From contig NZ_CP155732.1 in assembly GCF_039724765.1 (NCBI RefSeq), forward strand, positions 41,819 through 105,818: DNA of 64,000 nt. The letters run 5' to 3'. Numbering within the stretch: the stretch's first letter is position 1; each line of letters begins with the position of its first letter. Below the pieces are notes generated by a model. That model was not told where the DNA came from. It worked only from the letters and a program-made list of their open reading frames with translations, and did not search any database. The DNA is from Sagittula stellata E-37 (GTDB lineage: Bacteria > Pseudomonadota > Alphaproteobacteria > Rhodobacterales > Rhodobacteraceae). Position numbers and translations under genes: made by a program. Positions 7,269 through 15,522 of the stretch are shown here, one piece after another.

Positions 7269-9071
7269 TCAATCCGGCAGTGCGAACACGGTCAGCTGGC
7301 CGCCGAGCGCGGTGTAGTCGCTGAGGGCCGCGTAGCCGCCCACGGCACCCAGACCGTCGTTCGGGTTCGTCAGACCGGCCGCGAGACCGATGCCGGCCCA
7401 GCCACCGATACCCGAGAGGATGCCGATGTACTGCTTGCCGCCCTGCTCGTAGGTCATCACGTTGCCGATGATGCCCGAGGGGGTCTTGAACCGGTAAAGC
7501 TCGTCACCCGTCTCGGAGTCGATGGCCTTCAGGTAGCCTTCGAGCGTGCCGTAGAAGACCACGTCCCCCGCGGTTGCCAGGGCACCGGACCACACGGAAA
7601 ACTGCTCAGGCAGCGACCACTTGATCTCGCCGTTGATGTTGTCCCATGCGATGAAGTTGCCCATGCCGCCGTGGCTGTCCGGCGCCGGGTACATCGCAAG
7701 GGTCGCACCCACGTAGGGCTGACCTGCGGTGTAGGACACGCGGAACGGTTCGTAGTCCATGCAGACGTGGTTGGTGGGGACGTAGAACAGCTCGGTCTTC
7801 GGGCTGTAGGCCGCCGGCTGCTGGTCCTTGGAACCGAGCGCCGCCGGGCAGATGCCGGTGGAGTTGACGTCCTCGCCGTTCTGCTCAGTCGAGTACTGCG
7901 CCACCACGGCCGGACGGCCATAGGTGTCGGAGTCCGGGTCCATGTCGACGCCGGTGGTCCAGTTCACCGCCGGGTCGTACTTTTCGGCCACCAGCAGTTC
8001 ACCGGTCACGCGGTCGAGGGTGTAGCCCAGACCGTTCCGGTCGAAGTGGGTCAGCAGCTTGCGCTGTTCGCCGTCGACTTCCTGCTCGGTCAGGATCATC
8101 TCGTTGACGCCGTCGAAGTCCCATTCGTCATGCGGGGTCATCTGGTAGACCCACTTGGCCATGCCGCTGTCGATGTCGCGGGCCATGATCGTCATGGACC
8201 AGCGGTTGTCGCCGGGACGCTGCGACGGGTTCCACGTCGACGGGTTGCCGGTGCCGTAGTAGATCAGGTTCTCTTCCATATCGACCGAGTACCAGCCCCA
8301 GGTGGTGCCGCCGCCGATCATCCACTGGTCGCCTTCCCAGGTGTTGGTGCCGGAATCGGCGCCCACGGGTTCGCCCAGGTTGGTGGTGTTTTCCGGATCC
8401 ATCAGGATGTCTTCGTCCGGACCCATGGAGTAGGCGCGCCATTCCTGCTCGCCGGTTTCCATGTTGTAGGCCGTAACGGAGCCGCGGACACCGAATTCGC
8501 CGCCGGAGATGCCGACGATGACCTTGTCCTTGACCGGCAGCACGGTGGCGGTGTTGGTCTCGCCGATGGACGGGTCGCCGTTCTGCACTTCCCAGACCAC
8601 TTCACCGGTGTTCGCATCGAGCGCGACAACCTTGGTGTCGGCCTGGTGCAGGAAGATCTTACCGTCGGCATAGGCCACACCGCGGTTCACGGTGTCACAG
8701 CACATCACCGGGATGACGTCCGGATTCTGCTTCGGCTCGTACTTCCAGATGATCTTGCCTTCCTGCGTCAGATCGAGCGCGTAGACAATGTTCGGGAACG
8801 GCGTGTGCACGTACATCACGTCGCCAATCACCAGCGGCGAGCCCTCGTGCCCGCGCAGAACGCCGGTTGAGAAGGTCCATGCCACCTGCAGGTCGCTGAC
8901 GTTGTCCTTGTTGATCTGATCAAGTTCGGAATAGCGCTGGTTCTTGTAGTCGCCGGTCTGGATCGCCCACTGAGCGGGGTTATCCATCTGCTCAATCAGA
9001 TCGCTGTTTGCCATCGCCGTGGTGGCGCAGCAAAGGGCGATGCCCGATGTGAGAAGCTTTAACGATTTCAT
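7269..9071 (-). CDS. xoxF: XoxF, lanthanide- and PQQ-dependent methanol dehydrogenase
   Basis: The 600-residue product has a 21-residue signal peptide and an eight-bladed quinoprotein propeller. Adjacent Cys124-Cys125 ([10 protein letters not shown]) form the vicinal disulfide found next to PQQ. The active-site segment HDEWDFDG has the catalytic Asp318 and, two residues on, Asp320; this extra Asp is the lanthanide-binding hallmark of XoxF, where calcium enzymes (MxaF) have Ala. It oxidises methanol to formaldehyde or formate in the periplasm and passes electrons to XoxG. The ATG at 9071 starts the signal peptide. The overall sequence resembles the XoxF5 clade common in alphaproteobacteria, though the clade needs a tree. 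No mxaF or mxaI is seen. Confidence 0.95.
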   Translation of the reverse strand: MKSLKLLTSGIALCCATTAMANSDLIEQMDNPAQWAIQTGDYKNQRYSELDQINKDNVSDLQVAWTFSTGVLRGHEGSPLVIGDVMYVHTPFPNIVYALDLTQEGKIIWKYEPKQNPDVIPVMCCDTVNRGVAYADGKIFLHQADTKVVALDANTGEVVWEVQNGDPSIGETNTATVLPVKDKVIVGISGGEFGVRGSVTAYNMETGEQEWRAYSMGPDEDILMDPENTTNLGEPVGADSGTNTWEGDQWMIGGGTTWGWYSVDMEENLIYYGTGNPSTWNPSQRPGDNRWSMTIMARDIDSGMAKWVYQMTPHDEWDFDGVNEMILTEQEVDGEQRKLLTHFDRNGLGYTLDRVTGELLVAEKYDPAVNWTTGVDMDPDSDTYGRPAVVAQYSTEQNGEDVNSTGICPAALGSKDQQPAAYSPKTELFYVPTNHVCMDYEPFRVSYTAGQPYVGATLAMYPAPDSHGGMGNFIAWDNINGEIKWSLPEQFSVWSGALATAGDVVFYGTLEGYLKAIDSETGDELYRFKTPSGIIGNVMTYEQGGKQYIGILSGIGGWAGIGLAAGLTNPNDGLGAVGGYAALSDYTALGGQLTVFALPD

Positions 9072-9139
9072 TGTCTTCCTCCCGATGTGGCGTGTTTCGC
9101 CGTTTTCTGGCCGGGTCTTTGGGACCCTGCCGGTTGACA

Positions 9140-9174
9140 CCGTGCCGCCGGTTCTCTCCCTCCCGGCGGCACGG
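9140..9174 (-). terminator. 12-bp hairpin between the cytochrome gene and xoxF
   Basis: CCGTGCCGCCGG (9140-9151) and CCGGCGGCACGG (9163-9174) pair perfectly around an 11-base loop. It sits just after the cytochrome c stop codon and upstream of xoxF, so it may end or stabilise the upstream transcript and leave xoxF to its own promoter. No T run is present. Confidence 0.55.
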
Positions 9175-9183
9175 CGAATTCTT

Positions 9184-9588
9184 TTATTCCCCCATCTTGT
9201 GGGTCATGAGGAACGCGATCACGTCGGCGCGCTCTTCTTCCTTGCGCAGGCCGGCAAAGGCCATCTTGGTGCCCTTGGCATAGTCGCGCGGCTTCTCAAG
9301 GAAAGCGGCGAGGTCTTCGGGCGTCCAGGTCTTGCCCTCCGCGCCCATCTCCTTGAGCGTGTCGGAATAGGCGAAGTCTTCGACGCTTGCGACCGGGCGG
9401 CCAACGACCCCGTTCAGGACAGGACCGACCTTGTTCTTTGCGTCCTCGCCCACGGCATGGCAGGCTTGGCACTTGCGGAACACGCGCTCGCCCTTCTTGG
9501 CGTCGCCGTCCATGCCGCCATGGCTTTCTGCCGCGGCAAGAACGGGAAGCAGGGTCAGTATCGATGCGCCGATGAGATGTTTGATCAT
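9184..9588 (-). CDS. Class I cytochrome c of the formaldehyde/methanol locus
   Basis: This 134-residue exported protein ([20 protein letters not shown]) has one haem site, CQACH at about residues 40-44, and a likely distal Met in [21 protein letters not shown], the standard small mitochondrial-type cytochrome c layout. It probably takes electrons from XoxG or XoxF to the terminal oxidase. Rhodobacter relatives have a comparable cytochrome gene (cycI) beside the formaldehyde dehydrogenase gene adhI, which supports that role here, but the exact orthology is inferred. It sits between the formylglutathione hydrolase gene and xoxF. Confidence 0.88.
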   Translation of the reverse strand: MIKHLIGASILTLLPVLAAAESHGGMDGDAKKGERVFRKCQACHAVGEDAKNKVGPVLNGVVGRPVASVEDFAYSDTLKEMGAEGKTWTPEDLAAFLEKPRDYAKGTKMAFAGLRKEEERADVIAFLMTHKMGE

Positions 9589-9615
9589 AGTTTTTCCTTG
9601 GTGGTCTGGATTGCT

Positions 9616-10440
9616 CTAGTTGAGCCGCTCTGCATGCCACGCGATGTGGTCTCCGGCGAACGAGTTAACGAAGAAGTACGAATGGTCGTATCCCTTCTGC
9701 ATCCGGAACGTGCCGGGTTGGCGGCAGCGGGTCATCATGCCCGCCAGGGCATCGGGCTTCAACAATTCTAGAAACTGATCGGCCCCTCCCTGATCGACCA
9801 AGATATCTCCTTTCCAGCCTTTGTCTTCTAGTAACAAGGTCGCATCGTGATCCGACCAGGCCGCCTCGTCGTCACCAAGGTAAGCCGAGAGTTGTTTGCG
9901 GCCCCAATCGCTCTGCGTCGGATTGGCGATCGGAGCGAAAGCGGACAGGCTATCGAACAGGTCCGGGTTGCGCATCGCAATGGTCAGGGCGCCGTGCCCG
10001 CCCATCGAGTGTCCGGTGATCCCGTGCCGGTCGAGGACGGGAAATCCCTTGGTCACGATGTCCCGCAACTCGTTCACGACATAATCGTACATCCTGAAAT
10101 GCGGCTTCCACGGGCTGCGCGTCGCGTTCACGTAGAACCCGGCGCCCTGCCCCAGGTCATAGGCATCGTCGTCGGCAACGCCTTCGCCGCGCGGCGAGGT
10201 GTCGGGGAAGACCACCGCAAGACCGTGACGCGCGGCGTGTTCCTGAAGGCCGCCCTTGGTCATGGCATTCTCATGCGTGCAGGTCAGTCCCGACAAGTAC
10301 CACAGGACCGGCACCGGCGACTCCTCGGCCTGCGGCGGCAGATAGACGGCAAACGTCATCTCGCATCCGCAGGTGTTGGAGTCGTGCTTGTAGACGCCCT
10401 GCACGCCTCCGAAGCAGCGATTTTCGGAGATGGTTTCCAT
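9616..10440 (-). CDS. fghA: S-formylglutathione hydrolase
   Basis: The 274-residue cytosolic esterase-D family enzyme hydrolyses S-formylglutathione to formate and glutathione, the second step of glutathione-linked formaldehyde oxidation. The alpha/beta-hydrolase nucleophile elbow GHSMGGHGA carries the catalytic Ser near residue 147; the Asp and His are in DQGGADQFL and GYDHSYFF. The start METISENRCFGG matches the family. It lies 6 bp downstream of the formaldehyde dehydrogenase gene, so the two consecutive pathway enzymes are co-transcribed. Confidence 0.95.
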   Translation of the reverse strand: METISENRCFGGVQGVYKHDSNTCGCEMTFAVYLPPQAEESPVPVLWYLSGLTCTHENAMTKGGLQEHAARHGLAVVFPDTSPRGEGVADDDAYDLGQGAGFYVNATRSPWKPHFRMYDYVVNELRDIVTKGFPVLDRHGITGHSMGGHGALTIAMRNPDLFDSLSAFAPIANPTQSDWGRKQLSAYLGDDEAAWSDHDATLLLEDKGWKGDILVDQGGADQFLELLKPDALAGMMTRCRQPGTFRMQKGYDHSYFFVNSFAGDHIAWHAERLN

Positions 10441-10446
10441 GACGCC

Positions 10447-11559
10447 TCAGAACTCCACGACTGCGCGGATGGACTTGCCCTCGTGCATCAGTTCGAAGCC
10501 GTGGTTGATCTCCTCCAGCTTCAGCTTGTGGGTGATCATCGGGTCGATCTCGATCTTGCCCTGCATGTACCAGTCGACGATCTTTGGGACATCCGTGCGC
10601 CCCTTGGCGCCGCCGAAGGCCGTGCCACGCCAGACGCGACCGGTGACAAGCTGGAAAGGACGGGTGGCAATCTCGGCACCCGCGGGCGCCACGCCGATGA
10701 TGATCGACTCGCCCCAGCCCTTGTGCGCGCATTCCAGCGCCTGCCGCATGACCTTCACATTGCCCGTGGCGTCAAAGGTGTAGTCCGCGCCGCCTTTTGT
10801 CAGTTCGACCAGATGCGCAACCACGTCGCCGTCGATCTTCGACGGGTTCACGAAATCGGTCATGCCGAAGTGGCGGCCCATCTCTTCCTTGTCGTCGTTC
10901 AGGTCGACGCCGACGATCTGGTCCGCACCCGCCAGCCGCAGGCCCTGGATCACGTTCAGACCGATACCGCCCAGACCGAACACCACGGCGCGGCTGCCAA
11001 TTTCAACCTTGGCGGTATTTATGACGGCGCCGATGCCTGTCGTCACGCCGCAGCCGATGTAGCAGACCTTGTCGAACGGCGCGTTCTTGTCGATCTTCGC
11101 CAACGCGATTTCCGGCACGACCGTGTGGTTCGCGAAGGTCGAACAGCCCATGTAATGGTGAATCGGCGTGCCATCGAGCATCTTGAAACGGGTAGTTCCG
11201 TCCGGCAGCAGACCCTGACCCTGCGTCGACCGGATGGACTGGCAGAGGTTGGTCTTCGGATGCAGGCAGTATTCGCATTCGCGGCACTCGGGCGTGTAGA
11301 GCGGGATCACGTGGTCGCCGACCTCAAGGCTGGTCACACCCTCGCCGACTTCGATCACCACGCCCGCGCCTTCGTGGCCGAGGATCGCCGGGAAGATGCC
11401 CTCAGGATCGTCGCCCGAGCGGGTAAATTCGTCGGTGTGACAAAGACCTGTCGCCTTTATCTCGACCAGAACCTCTCCCTTCTTCGGGCCTTCCAGTTCC
11501 ACTTCCATGATCTCGAGGGGTTTGCCGGCCGCAACGGCCACGGCAGCGCGTGTTCTCAT
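10447..11559 (-). CDS. S-(hydroxymethyl)glutathione dehydrogenase / class III alcohol dehydrogenase
   Basis: The 370-residue NAD-dependent, zinc-containing enzyme oxidises S-hydroxymethylglutathione, formed from formaldehyde and GSH, to S-formylglutathione. Catalytic zinc ligands are visible in ATGLCHTDE (Cys40) and GHEGAG; the structural zinc site is [15 protein letters not shown]; the nucleotide-binding glycine motif is GLGGIGLNV. The length matches class III enzymes (adhC, adhI, flhA or frmA in other species). The ATG at 11559 gives the standard N-terminus [15 protein letters not shown]. It is followed by fghA. A divergent promoter region with a dyad lies upstream. Confidence 0.96.
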   Translation of the reverse strand: MRTRAAVAVAAGKPLEIMEVELEGPKKGEVLVEIKATGLCHTDEFTRSGDDPEGIFPAILGHEGAGVVIEVGEGVTSLEVGDHVIPLYTPECRECEYCLHPKTNLCQSIRSTQGQGLLPDGTTRFKMLDGTPIHHYMGCSTFANHTVVPEIALAKIDKNAPFDKVCYIGCGVTTGIGAVINTAKVEIGSRAVVFGLGGIGLNVIQGLRLAGADQIVGVDLNDDKEEMGRHFGMTDFVNPSKIDGDVVAHLVELTKGGADYTFDATGNVKVMRQALECAHKGWGESIIIGVAPAGAEIATRPFQLVTGRVWRGTAFGGAKGRTDVPKIVDWYMQGKIEIDPMITHKLKLEEINHGFELMHEGKSIRAVVEF

Positions 11560-11632
11560 CTCTGTCTTCCTCCCTGGCCCGGGCGTCAATGCGCCCGGAC
11601 TGTTTGATCCGAGTATGGTGGGCTGCGGTATA

Positions 11633-11668
11633 CCGACACAATGCAGACCATCGGATGCATTCGGTCGG
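11633..11668. promoter_or_regulatory. Imperfect 13-bp inverted repeat in the divergent adh promoter region
   Basis: The arms CCGACACAATGCA (11633-11645) and TGCATTCGGTCGG (11656-11668) match as an inverted repeat at 11 of 13 positions around a 10-base spacer. It lies between the formaldehyde dehydrogenase gene and the divergent gene at 11726. An operator for the LuxR-type regulator of this locus is a reasonable guess, not shown. Confidence 0.5.
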
Positions 11669-11725
11669 CATGGACAGCCGGGGGTGCGCTTTGGCATCCT
11701 TGTGCATCAAGGGAGGACTTCCACC

Positions 11726-12334
11726 ATGCTGACACGCAAGGCACTTTTTGCGCTGGCCTTATGTGCCGCCACACCGCTTGCCGCCGCCGACTACTCCGAC
11801 CCGACCTGGCCCTGCATTCAACGAAAGGTAGAGCGCCTGTCGGAGGGCCTGATGTGGCCGCACCCGATTCCCGAAACCATGCCGGAAGACCCGGCGCTGA
11901 GACGGGAGATCGAACAGCTCGCCGCGAAACTCGCCATCCGCCGTATCGAGGTGCCCGACCTTCAGGCCGACGTCACGGCCTTTGCCGAGCGCAACGGAGG
12001 CGATCCCGCGCTTCTGGGGCTGGTCTTCGAGGAGACCTTTGCAAGTCTGAACGGCCGCCGCTCCCGGATCATCGGCGGCATCGGGGATTTCTCGCTAAGC
12101 CAGATTTCCCTGTCCGAACGCATCGAGGCCGCCCGGCAAGAGATGGACACGGAGATGGCGCTGGACGACCCGGATTTCGACAAGGTCGACGCGCTGGAGG
12201 AACAGCTGGACTGGGACCAGACGATCTACACCGACCGCCAGCAGTCCATCACCTACCTCTGCGAAACGCCGGTGCTGCTGGAAAAGCGGCTCTACGCGAT
12301 TTCGCAACTGTTGCAGGGCGTGGTGTCCGGCTGA
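11726..12334 (+). CDS. Exported protein of unknown function
   Basis: The 202-residue product starts at an ATG preceded by GGGAGGACTTCCACC and has a clear signal peptide (MLTRKALFALALCAATPLAAA). The mature part is helical, has Cys at WPCIQRK and TYLCETP that could pair, and ends in EKRLYAISQLLQGVVSG. I recognise no domain. It is transcribed divergently from the formaldehyde dehydrogenase gene and ends one base before the convergent metallohydrolase gene. Its location suggests a periplasmic helper of the methanol system. Confidence 0.75.
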   Translation: MLTRKALFALALCAATPLAAADYSDPTWPCIQRKVERLSEGLMWPHPIPETMPEDPALRREIEQLAAKLAIRRIEVPDLQADVTAFAERNGGDPALLGLVFEETFASLNGRRSRIIGGIGDFSLSQISLSERIEAARQEMDTEMALDDPDFDKVDALEEQLDWDQTIYTDRQQSITYLCETPVLLEKRLYAISQLLQGVVSG

Positions 12335-13375
12335 TCACTCCCATTCGAGTTCCGTAAAGGCGACGGTGGCGTTGCGGGCGTTATAGGCATCGAACAGATC
12401 CCATGCGTCGCGCTCGCTTTGAGCGATATGCGTCACGGCCTCGCCCAGCCGGTCGCCCGCATCGATGGCCGCGCGCGTGTCGCGCGCCAGCGTGTCGAGG
12501 TAGCGCTTCAAAGGCGCGGCGCCCTCGGGCCAGAGCAGGATGGGTCCGCCATGCCCGGGCACCGCTTGCGTCCCCTGCCCTTCCAGTTCGGCAAGGACCG
12601 ATTGCCAGCCGCGCAGACTGCCGTCCAGCGCGGGTGTGTGAAGGTCGAACAGCAGGTCTCCCGCCAGAAGCGTTCCGGTCGTTTCGTCGAAGACCGTCAG
12701 GTCCACGGTGGTATGCGCGGCGGGCCATGCGTGCAGCCGCAGGACGCGCCCGCCGAGGTCGATCCGGTCGGCCTCGGCAACCGTCCGCGTCACCTTTGGC
12801 GTCTCCGTCCCGAGCATGCGCTGCGCGCCCACCAACCTGTCGAGGCTGTCGAGGTAGTTCTCTTCCCGGTCCGCCAAAGCGCGCGGCAGCCCTTGATGAC
12901 CGACGATCTCTGCCCCGGCCTCTGCGAAAACGGCCGCGCCAAAGACGTGATCGGGATGCACATGTGTCAGGATGACATGGCTGACCGGCAACGGGGTCTT
13001 CGCCCGGATCGCCCGCCAGAGCGATTCGCCGATCCAGCGCGCCGACCCGCTGTCGATCACGGCAACGCTGTCCCTACCGATCACGATCGCGAGATTTGAG
13101 ACATCGCCGCCGTTCTCTGCGTCCGGCTCCTCGATCAGCCCTTCGTGGACCCATACGCCCGGCGCCACCTCTTCGAGGTCCAACACCGGCCCGGCCGGCA
13201 CGCAAGTCGGGACGCCCTTCACAACGCCACGGGAAAACACCGGTCCGTCAGGCGGTTGCGCCGCGATCTTCGCCTCGCATTCCAGCTGCGTCCCGGCCTC
13301 GTATCCCGGCAACAGCACATTGCGGCAGGTGTCGCCCCCCGCTGTCAGGCACAGCATGACAACCGCTTCGAACAT
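12335..13375 (-). CDS. Quinoprotein relay system zinc metallohydrolase (metallo-beta-lactamase fold)
   Basis: This 346-residue MBL-fold protein contains the zinc-binding motif HVHPDH (ILTHVHPDHVFGA) at about residues 154-159 and the later ligands AAHTT, GDLLFD and PGHGG. It matches the metallohydrolase family found next to SoxYZ-like carriers in quinoprotein dehydrogenase loci. A CRNVLLPGY segment and Cys near the N-terminus suggest export, but the leader is weak. The substrate is unknown; a thioester or persulfide on the SoxYZ-like arm is a possible inference. It is divergent from SoxYZ copy 2, with 123 bp between them. Confidence 0.85.
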   Translation of the reverse strand: MFEAVVMLCLTAGGDTCRNVLLPGYEAGTQLECEAKIAAQPPDGPVFSRGVVKGVPTCVPAGPVLDLEEVAPGVWVHEGLIEEPDAENGGDVSNLAIVIGRDSVAVIDSGSARWIGESLWRAIRAKTPLPVSHVILTHVHPDHVFGAAVFAEAGAEIVGHQGLPRALADREENYLDSLDRLVGAQRMLGTETPKVTRTVAEADRIDLGGRVLRLHAWPAAHTTVDLTVFDETTGTLLAGDLLFDLHTPALDGSLRGWQSVLAELEGQGTQAVPGHGGPILLWPEGAAPLKRYLDTLARDTRAAIDAGDRLGEAVTHIAQSERDAWDLFDAYNARNATVAFTELEWE

Positions 13376-13498
13376 GGACCTTCCTCCCTCGGACAGCCTG
13401 CCACAGCCACGGTGGCAAACCACACAGACTTATTGCCCGCTATCGCGATGCCGGTCCGCGTGTCACGCTTCGCGACACACCATGCAAAAGGAGGAGGT

Positions 13499-14305
13499 AT
13501 GGCACACACTTTCAGACTGGCCACCGCGCTGGCCCTGTTGATGGCCGCTCCCGCCGTGGCAGGGACGGTGGAGAACCCGCTCGTCCCGGGCCAAACCTGG
13601 GAGGATCTGCGCTTCGACGTGATCGGCGACGCCGTGATCTCCGACGCCGAGAGCCCGCTTTCCATCGACGCCCCCTATCGCGCGCACGATGCGGCGACGG
13701 TGCCGATTGTCCTTAAGCAGACCAACCTGACGGCCGAGATCGACAAGGCGACGGTGGTGATCGACGAGAACCCGGCGCCGGTGGCGGCAGAACTGACCTT
13801 CGGCGCCGCGATGGCACCGGTGGATTTCGAACTGCGTGTCAGGGTGAACCAGTATTCCAACGTTCGCGTGCTGACGGAAACGCCGGAGGGCACATTCATG
13901 TCAGGCCGGTTCGTAAAGGCGTCGGGCGGCTGCTCTGCCCCTGCCTCCCGCGATCCGTCCGAGATGATGGCCAACCTCGGCCAGATGAAGCTGCGCCTTT
14001 TCGGTGAGCCGGAGATGTCGACGGCCCGTCGCGAGGCACAGATCATGTTGCGCCATCCGAATTATTCCGGCTTGCAGCGCAATCAGGTGACGCAACTGTT
14101 CATCCCCGCCCACTTCATCGACCACATGGAGGTCTGGCAGGGCGAGGAAATGCTGTTCACCATGGACGGCGGCATCTCGATTTCCGAAAACCCTGCGTTC
14201 CGTTTCTCCTACACCGACAACGGCGCACCCGCCCTGACGGTGAAGGCGACCGACACCGAGGGCAACGTGTTCGAACAGAGCCTGCCGAAGGACGCGCAGG
14301 GCTAG
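13499..14305 (+). CDS. Quinoprotein-associated fused SoxYZ-like carrier, copy 2
   Basis: The 268-residue exported protein is preceded by an excellent GGAGGAGGT site and a signal peptide ending PAVA. Like copy 1 it joins SoxY-like and SoxZ-like domains, with a Cys in VKASGGCSAPAS at the linker, close to the GGCGG arm of true SoxY. The SoxZ half has RHPNYSGLQ and QLFIPAHFIDHMEV. The two copies share architecture but differ clearly in sequence, so they are old paralogues rather than a recent duplication. This copy pairs with the metallohydrolase gene, the arrangement usually seen for this family. Confidence 0.87.
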   Translation: MAHTFRLATALALLMAAPAVAGTVENPLVPGQTWEDLRFDVIGDAVISDAESPLSIDAPYRAHDAATVPIVLKQTNLTAEIDKATVVIDENPAPVAAELTFGAAMAPVDFELRVRVNQYSNVRVLTETPEGTFMSGRFVKASGGCSAPASRDPSEMMANLGQMKLRLFGEPEMSTARREAQIMLRHPNYSGLQRNQVTQLFIPAHFIDHMEVWQGEEMLFTMDGGISISENPAFRFSYTDNGAPALTVKATDTEGNVFEQSLPKDAQG

Positions 14306-14309
14306 CGGA

Positions 14310-14669
14310 TCAGAAGCAGACCACCTCGGCCTCGGCCTGCGCCCGGCGCAGGTCGGTCACGAGGTTCTGCGCCGCGACCGCACTGTTGAACACGGCCATG
14401 CGCTCCCCCCCTGTGCGGCGCATCGACAGCACCGTTTCAGCCTGCAGGTACTTCTCGTAGGGCAGAATGGAGGCGATCTCGTCGATCGAGCAGGAGCATT
14501 TTTCGAGCGTCAGCCGGGACCGGCCATTGGTCGCCATGCAGGCAAAGACGTAGTCCGCCCGTGCTGCCGTGGGGTAATCGTTGTAGCGCTGCGCCATGTC
14601 CTGCGCCTGCACGCCGCCCGGCATGACAGTCAGCGCGACCGCACAGAGCGTGGCGCTCACCCGAACCAT
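14310..14669 (-). CDS. Small exported protein of unknown function
   Basis: The ATG at 14669 gives a 119-residue protein with a signal peptide (MVRVSATLCAVALTVMPGGVQA) and a mature part with four Cys (VFACMATNG, EKCSCSIDE, EVVCF), suggesting disulfides. An alternative ATG at 14837 overlaps the stop of the upstream gene (ATGA), has a good GGAGG site and would add 56 residues ahead of the signal, so coupled translation from there is possible. I recognise no domain. It lies convergent to SoxYZ copy 2. Confidence 0.65.
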   Translation of the reverse strand: MVRVSATLCAVALTVMPGGVQAQDMAQRYNDYPTAARADYVFACMATNGRSRLTLEKCSCSIDEIASILPYEKYLQAETVLSMRRTGGERMAVFNSAVAAQNLVTDLRRAQAEAEVVCF

Positions 14670-14833
14670 CCCCGATAGCCCGGATTGCCCGAGAACCGCC
14701 GCACGGCGGAAACCGGTTCTTAACCCTTCTGTTCCGAAGATAGGGGAGGGAAGACGGGGCAATAACCGCTTGTTTGCGACGCGGAGCGTCTGTGCACCAC
14801 GGGACGGCCTTGCGTGGTCAGTTAGCGCATGGG

Positions 14834-15508
14834 TCATTCCGAACCCTCCGCCTCCAGGCTTTCGAAGTCGATCTCCGACCGGTAGACTGGCGCGCCCTCT
14901 TCGCCCGGCACCTCCGCCACGAGGCTCAGATACCAGCCCGGCACGTCCTCGGACATGGTGACCGCCAAAGCAAGGTCCCCGAAGCCCTGCATGCGGTCAC
15001 GGTTCGGATCGTTCTCGAAAGGATGCAGCACCACCGTCTGCGTCGATACCGAGCGGCCATCCAGCATGGCCTCGCCCTCGACCACTTCGCTGGGGCGGAT
15101 CAGCGCCTCCTTCACGCGGTTGCGGATGTAGAACGGGCTGCCGCCCGCAGCCTCGGCCATGTCCCGCACCACGGTTTCGTAGAAGTACATGATCATCGGG
15201 TTGCCGACGCTGGCCGGGAACTTGCCCAGGCCCCGGTGTTTGCCGTTCTGGCGAAACTCCAACTCCGCCATCAGGGCTTGCTGCTGCTCGAACGACATGC
15301 GGATCGTACCGGTGTCGCGCACTGCGGCTTCCGGTTTCAGCGCGTTCACCACCTCGCGCGTGTAGCTCAGCGCCTTGTCCTTTCCCACCGGATCGAGCGT
15401 GCCCGAGCGGAACAGCAGGTCGTAGGTCTCCTGTCCGCCCAGGGTCTCTGCCGCAGCCGGTCCGGCCAGCCCGAGACAGAGCGCGGCGAAAAGCATCGTC
15501 TTGCGCAT
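14834..15508 (-). CDS. Exported protein of unknown function
   Basis: The 224-residue product has GGAGGATTTCGAC before the ATG at 15508 and a signal peptide (MRKTMLFAALCLGLAGPAAA). The mature protein has LDPVGKDKALSYTREV and a C-terminal beta-rich region (GWYLSLVAEVPGEEGAPVYRSEI). I recognise no family, though it looks like a single soluble periplasmic domain. It follows the hybrid kinase gene by 14 bp and so may be part of the regulator operon or the last part of the methanol accessory set. Confidence 0.7.
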   Translation of the reverse strand: MRKTMLFAALCLGLAGPAAAETLGGQETYDLLFRSGTLDPVGKDKALSYTREVVNALKPEAAVRDTGTIRMSFEQQQALMAELEFRQNGKHRGLGKFPASVGNPMIMYFYETVVRDMAEAAGGSPFYIRNRVKEALIRPSEVVEGEAMLDGRSVSTQTVVLHPFENDPNRDRMQGFGDLALAVTMSEDVPGWYLSLVAEVPGEEGAPVYRSEIDFESLEAEGSE

Positions 15509-15522
15509 GTCGAAATCCTCCC

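Noticed and set aside
6483..8870. Long plus-strand frame opposite xoxF and xoxG
   Set aside because: His/Val/Gly-rich shadow translation with no domain; the minus strand encodes well-characterised proteins.
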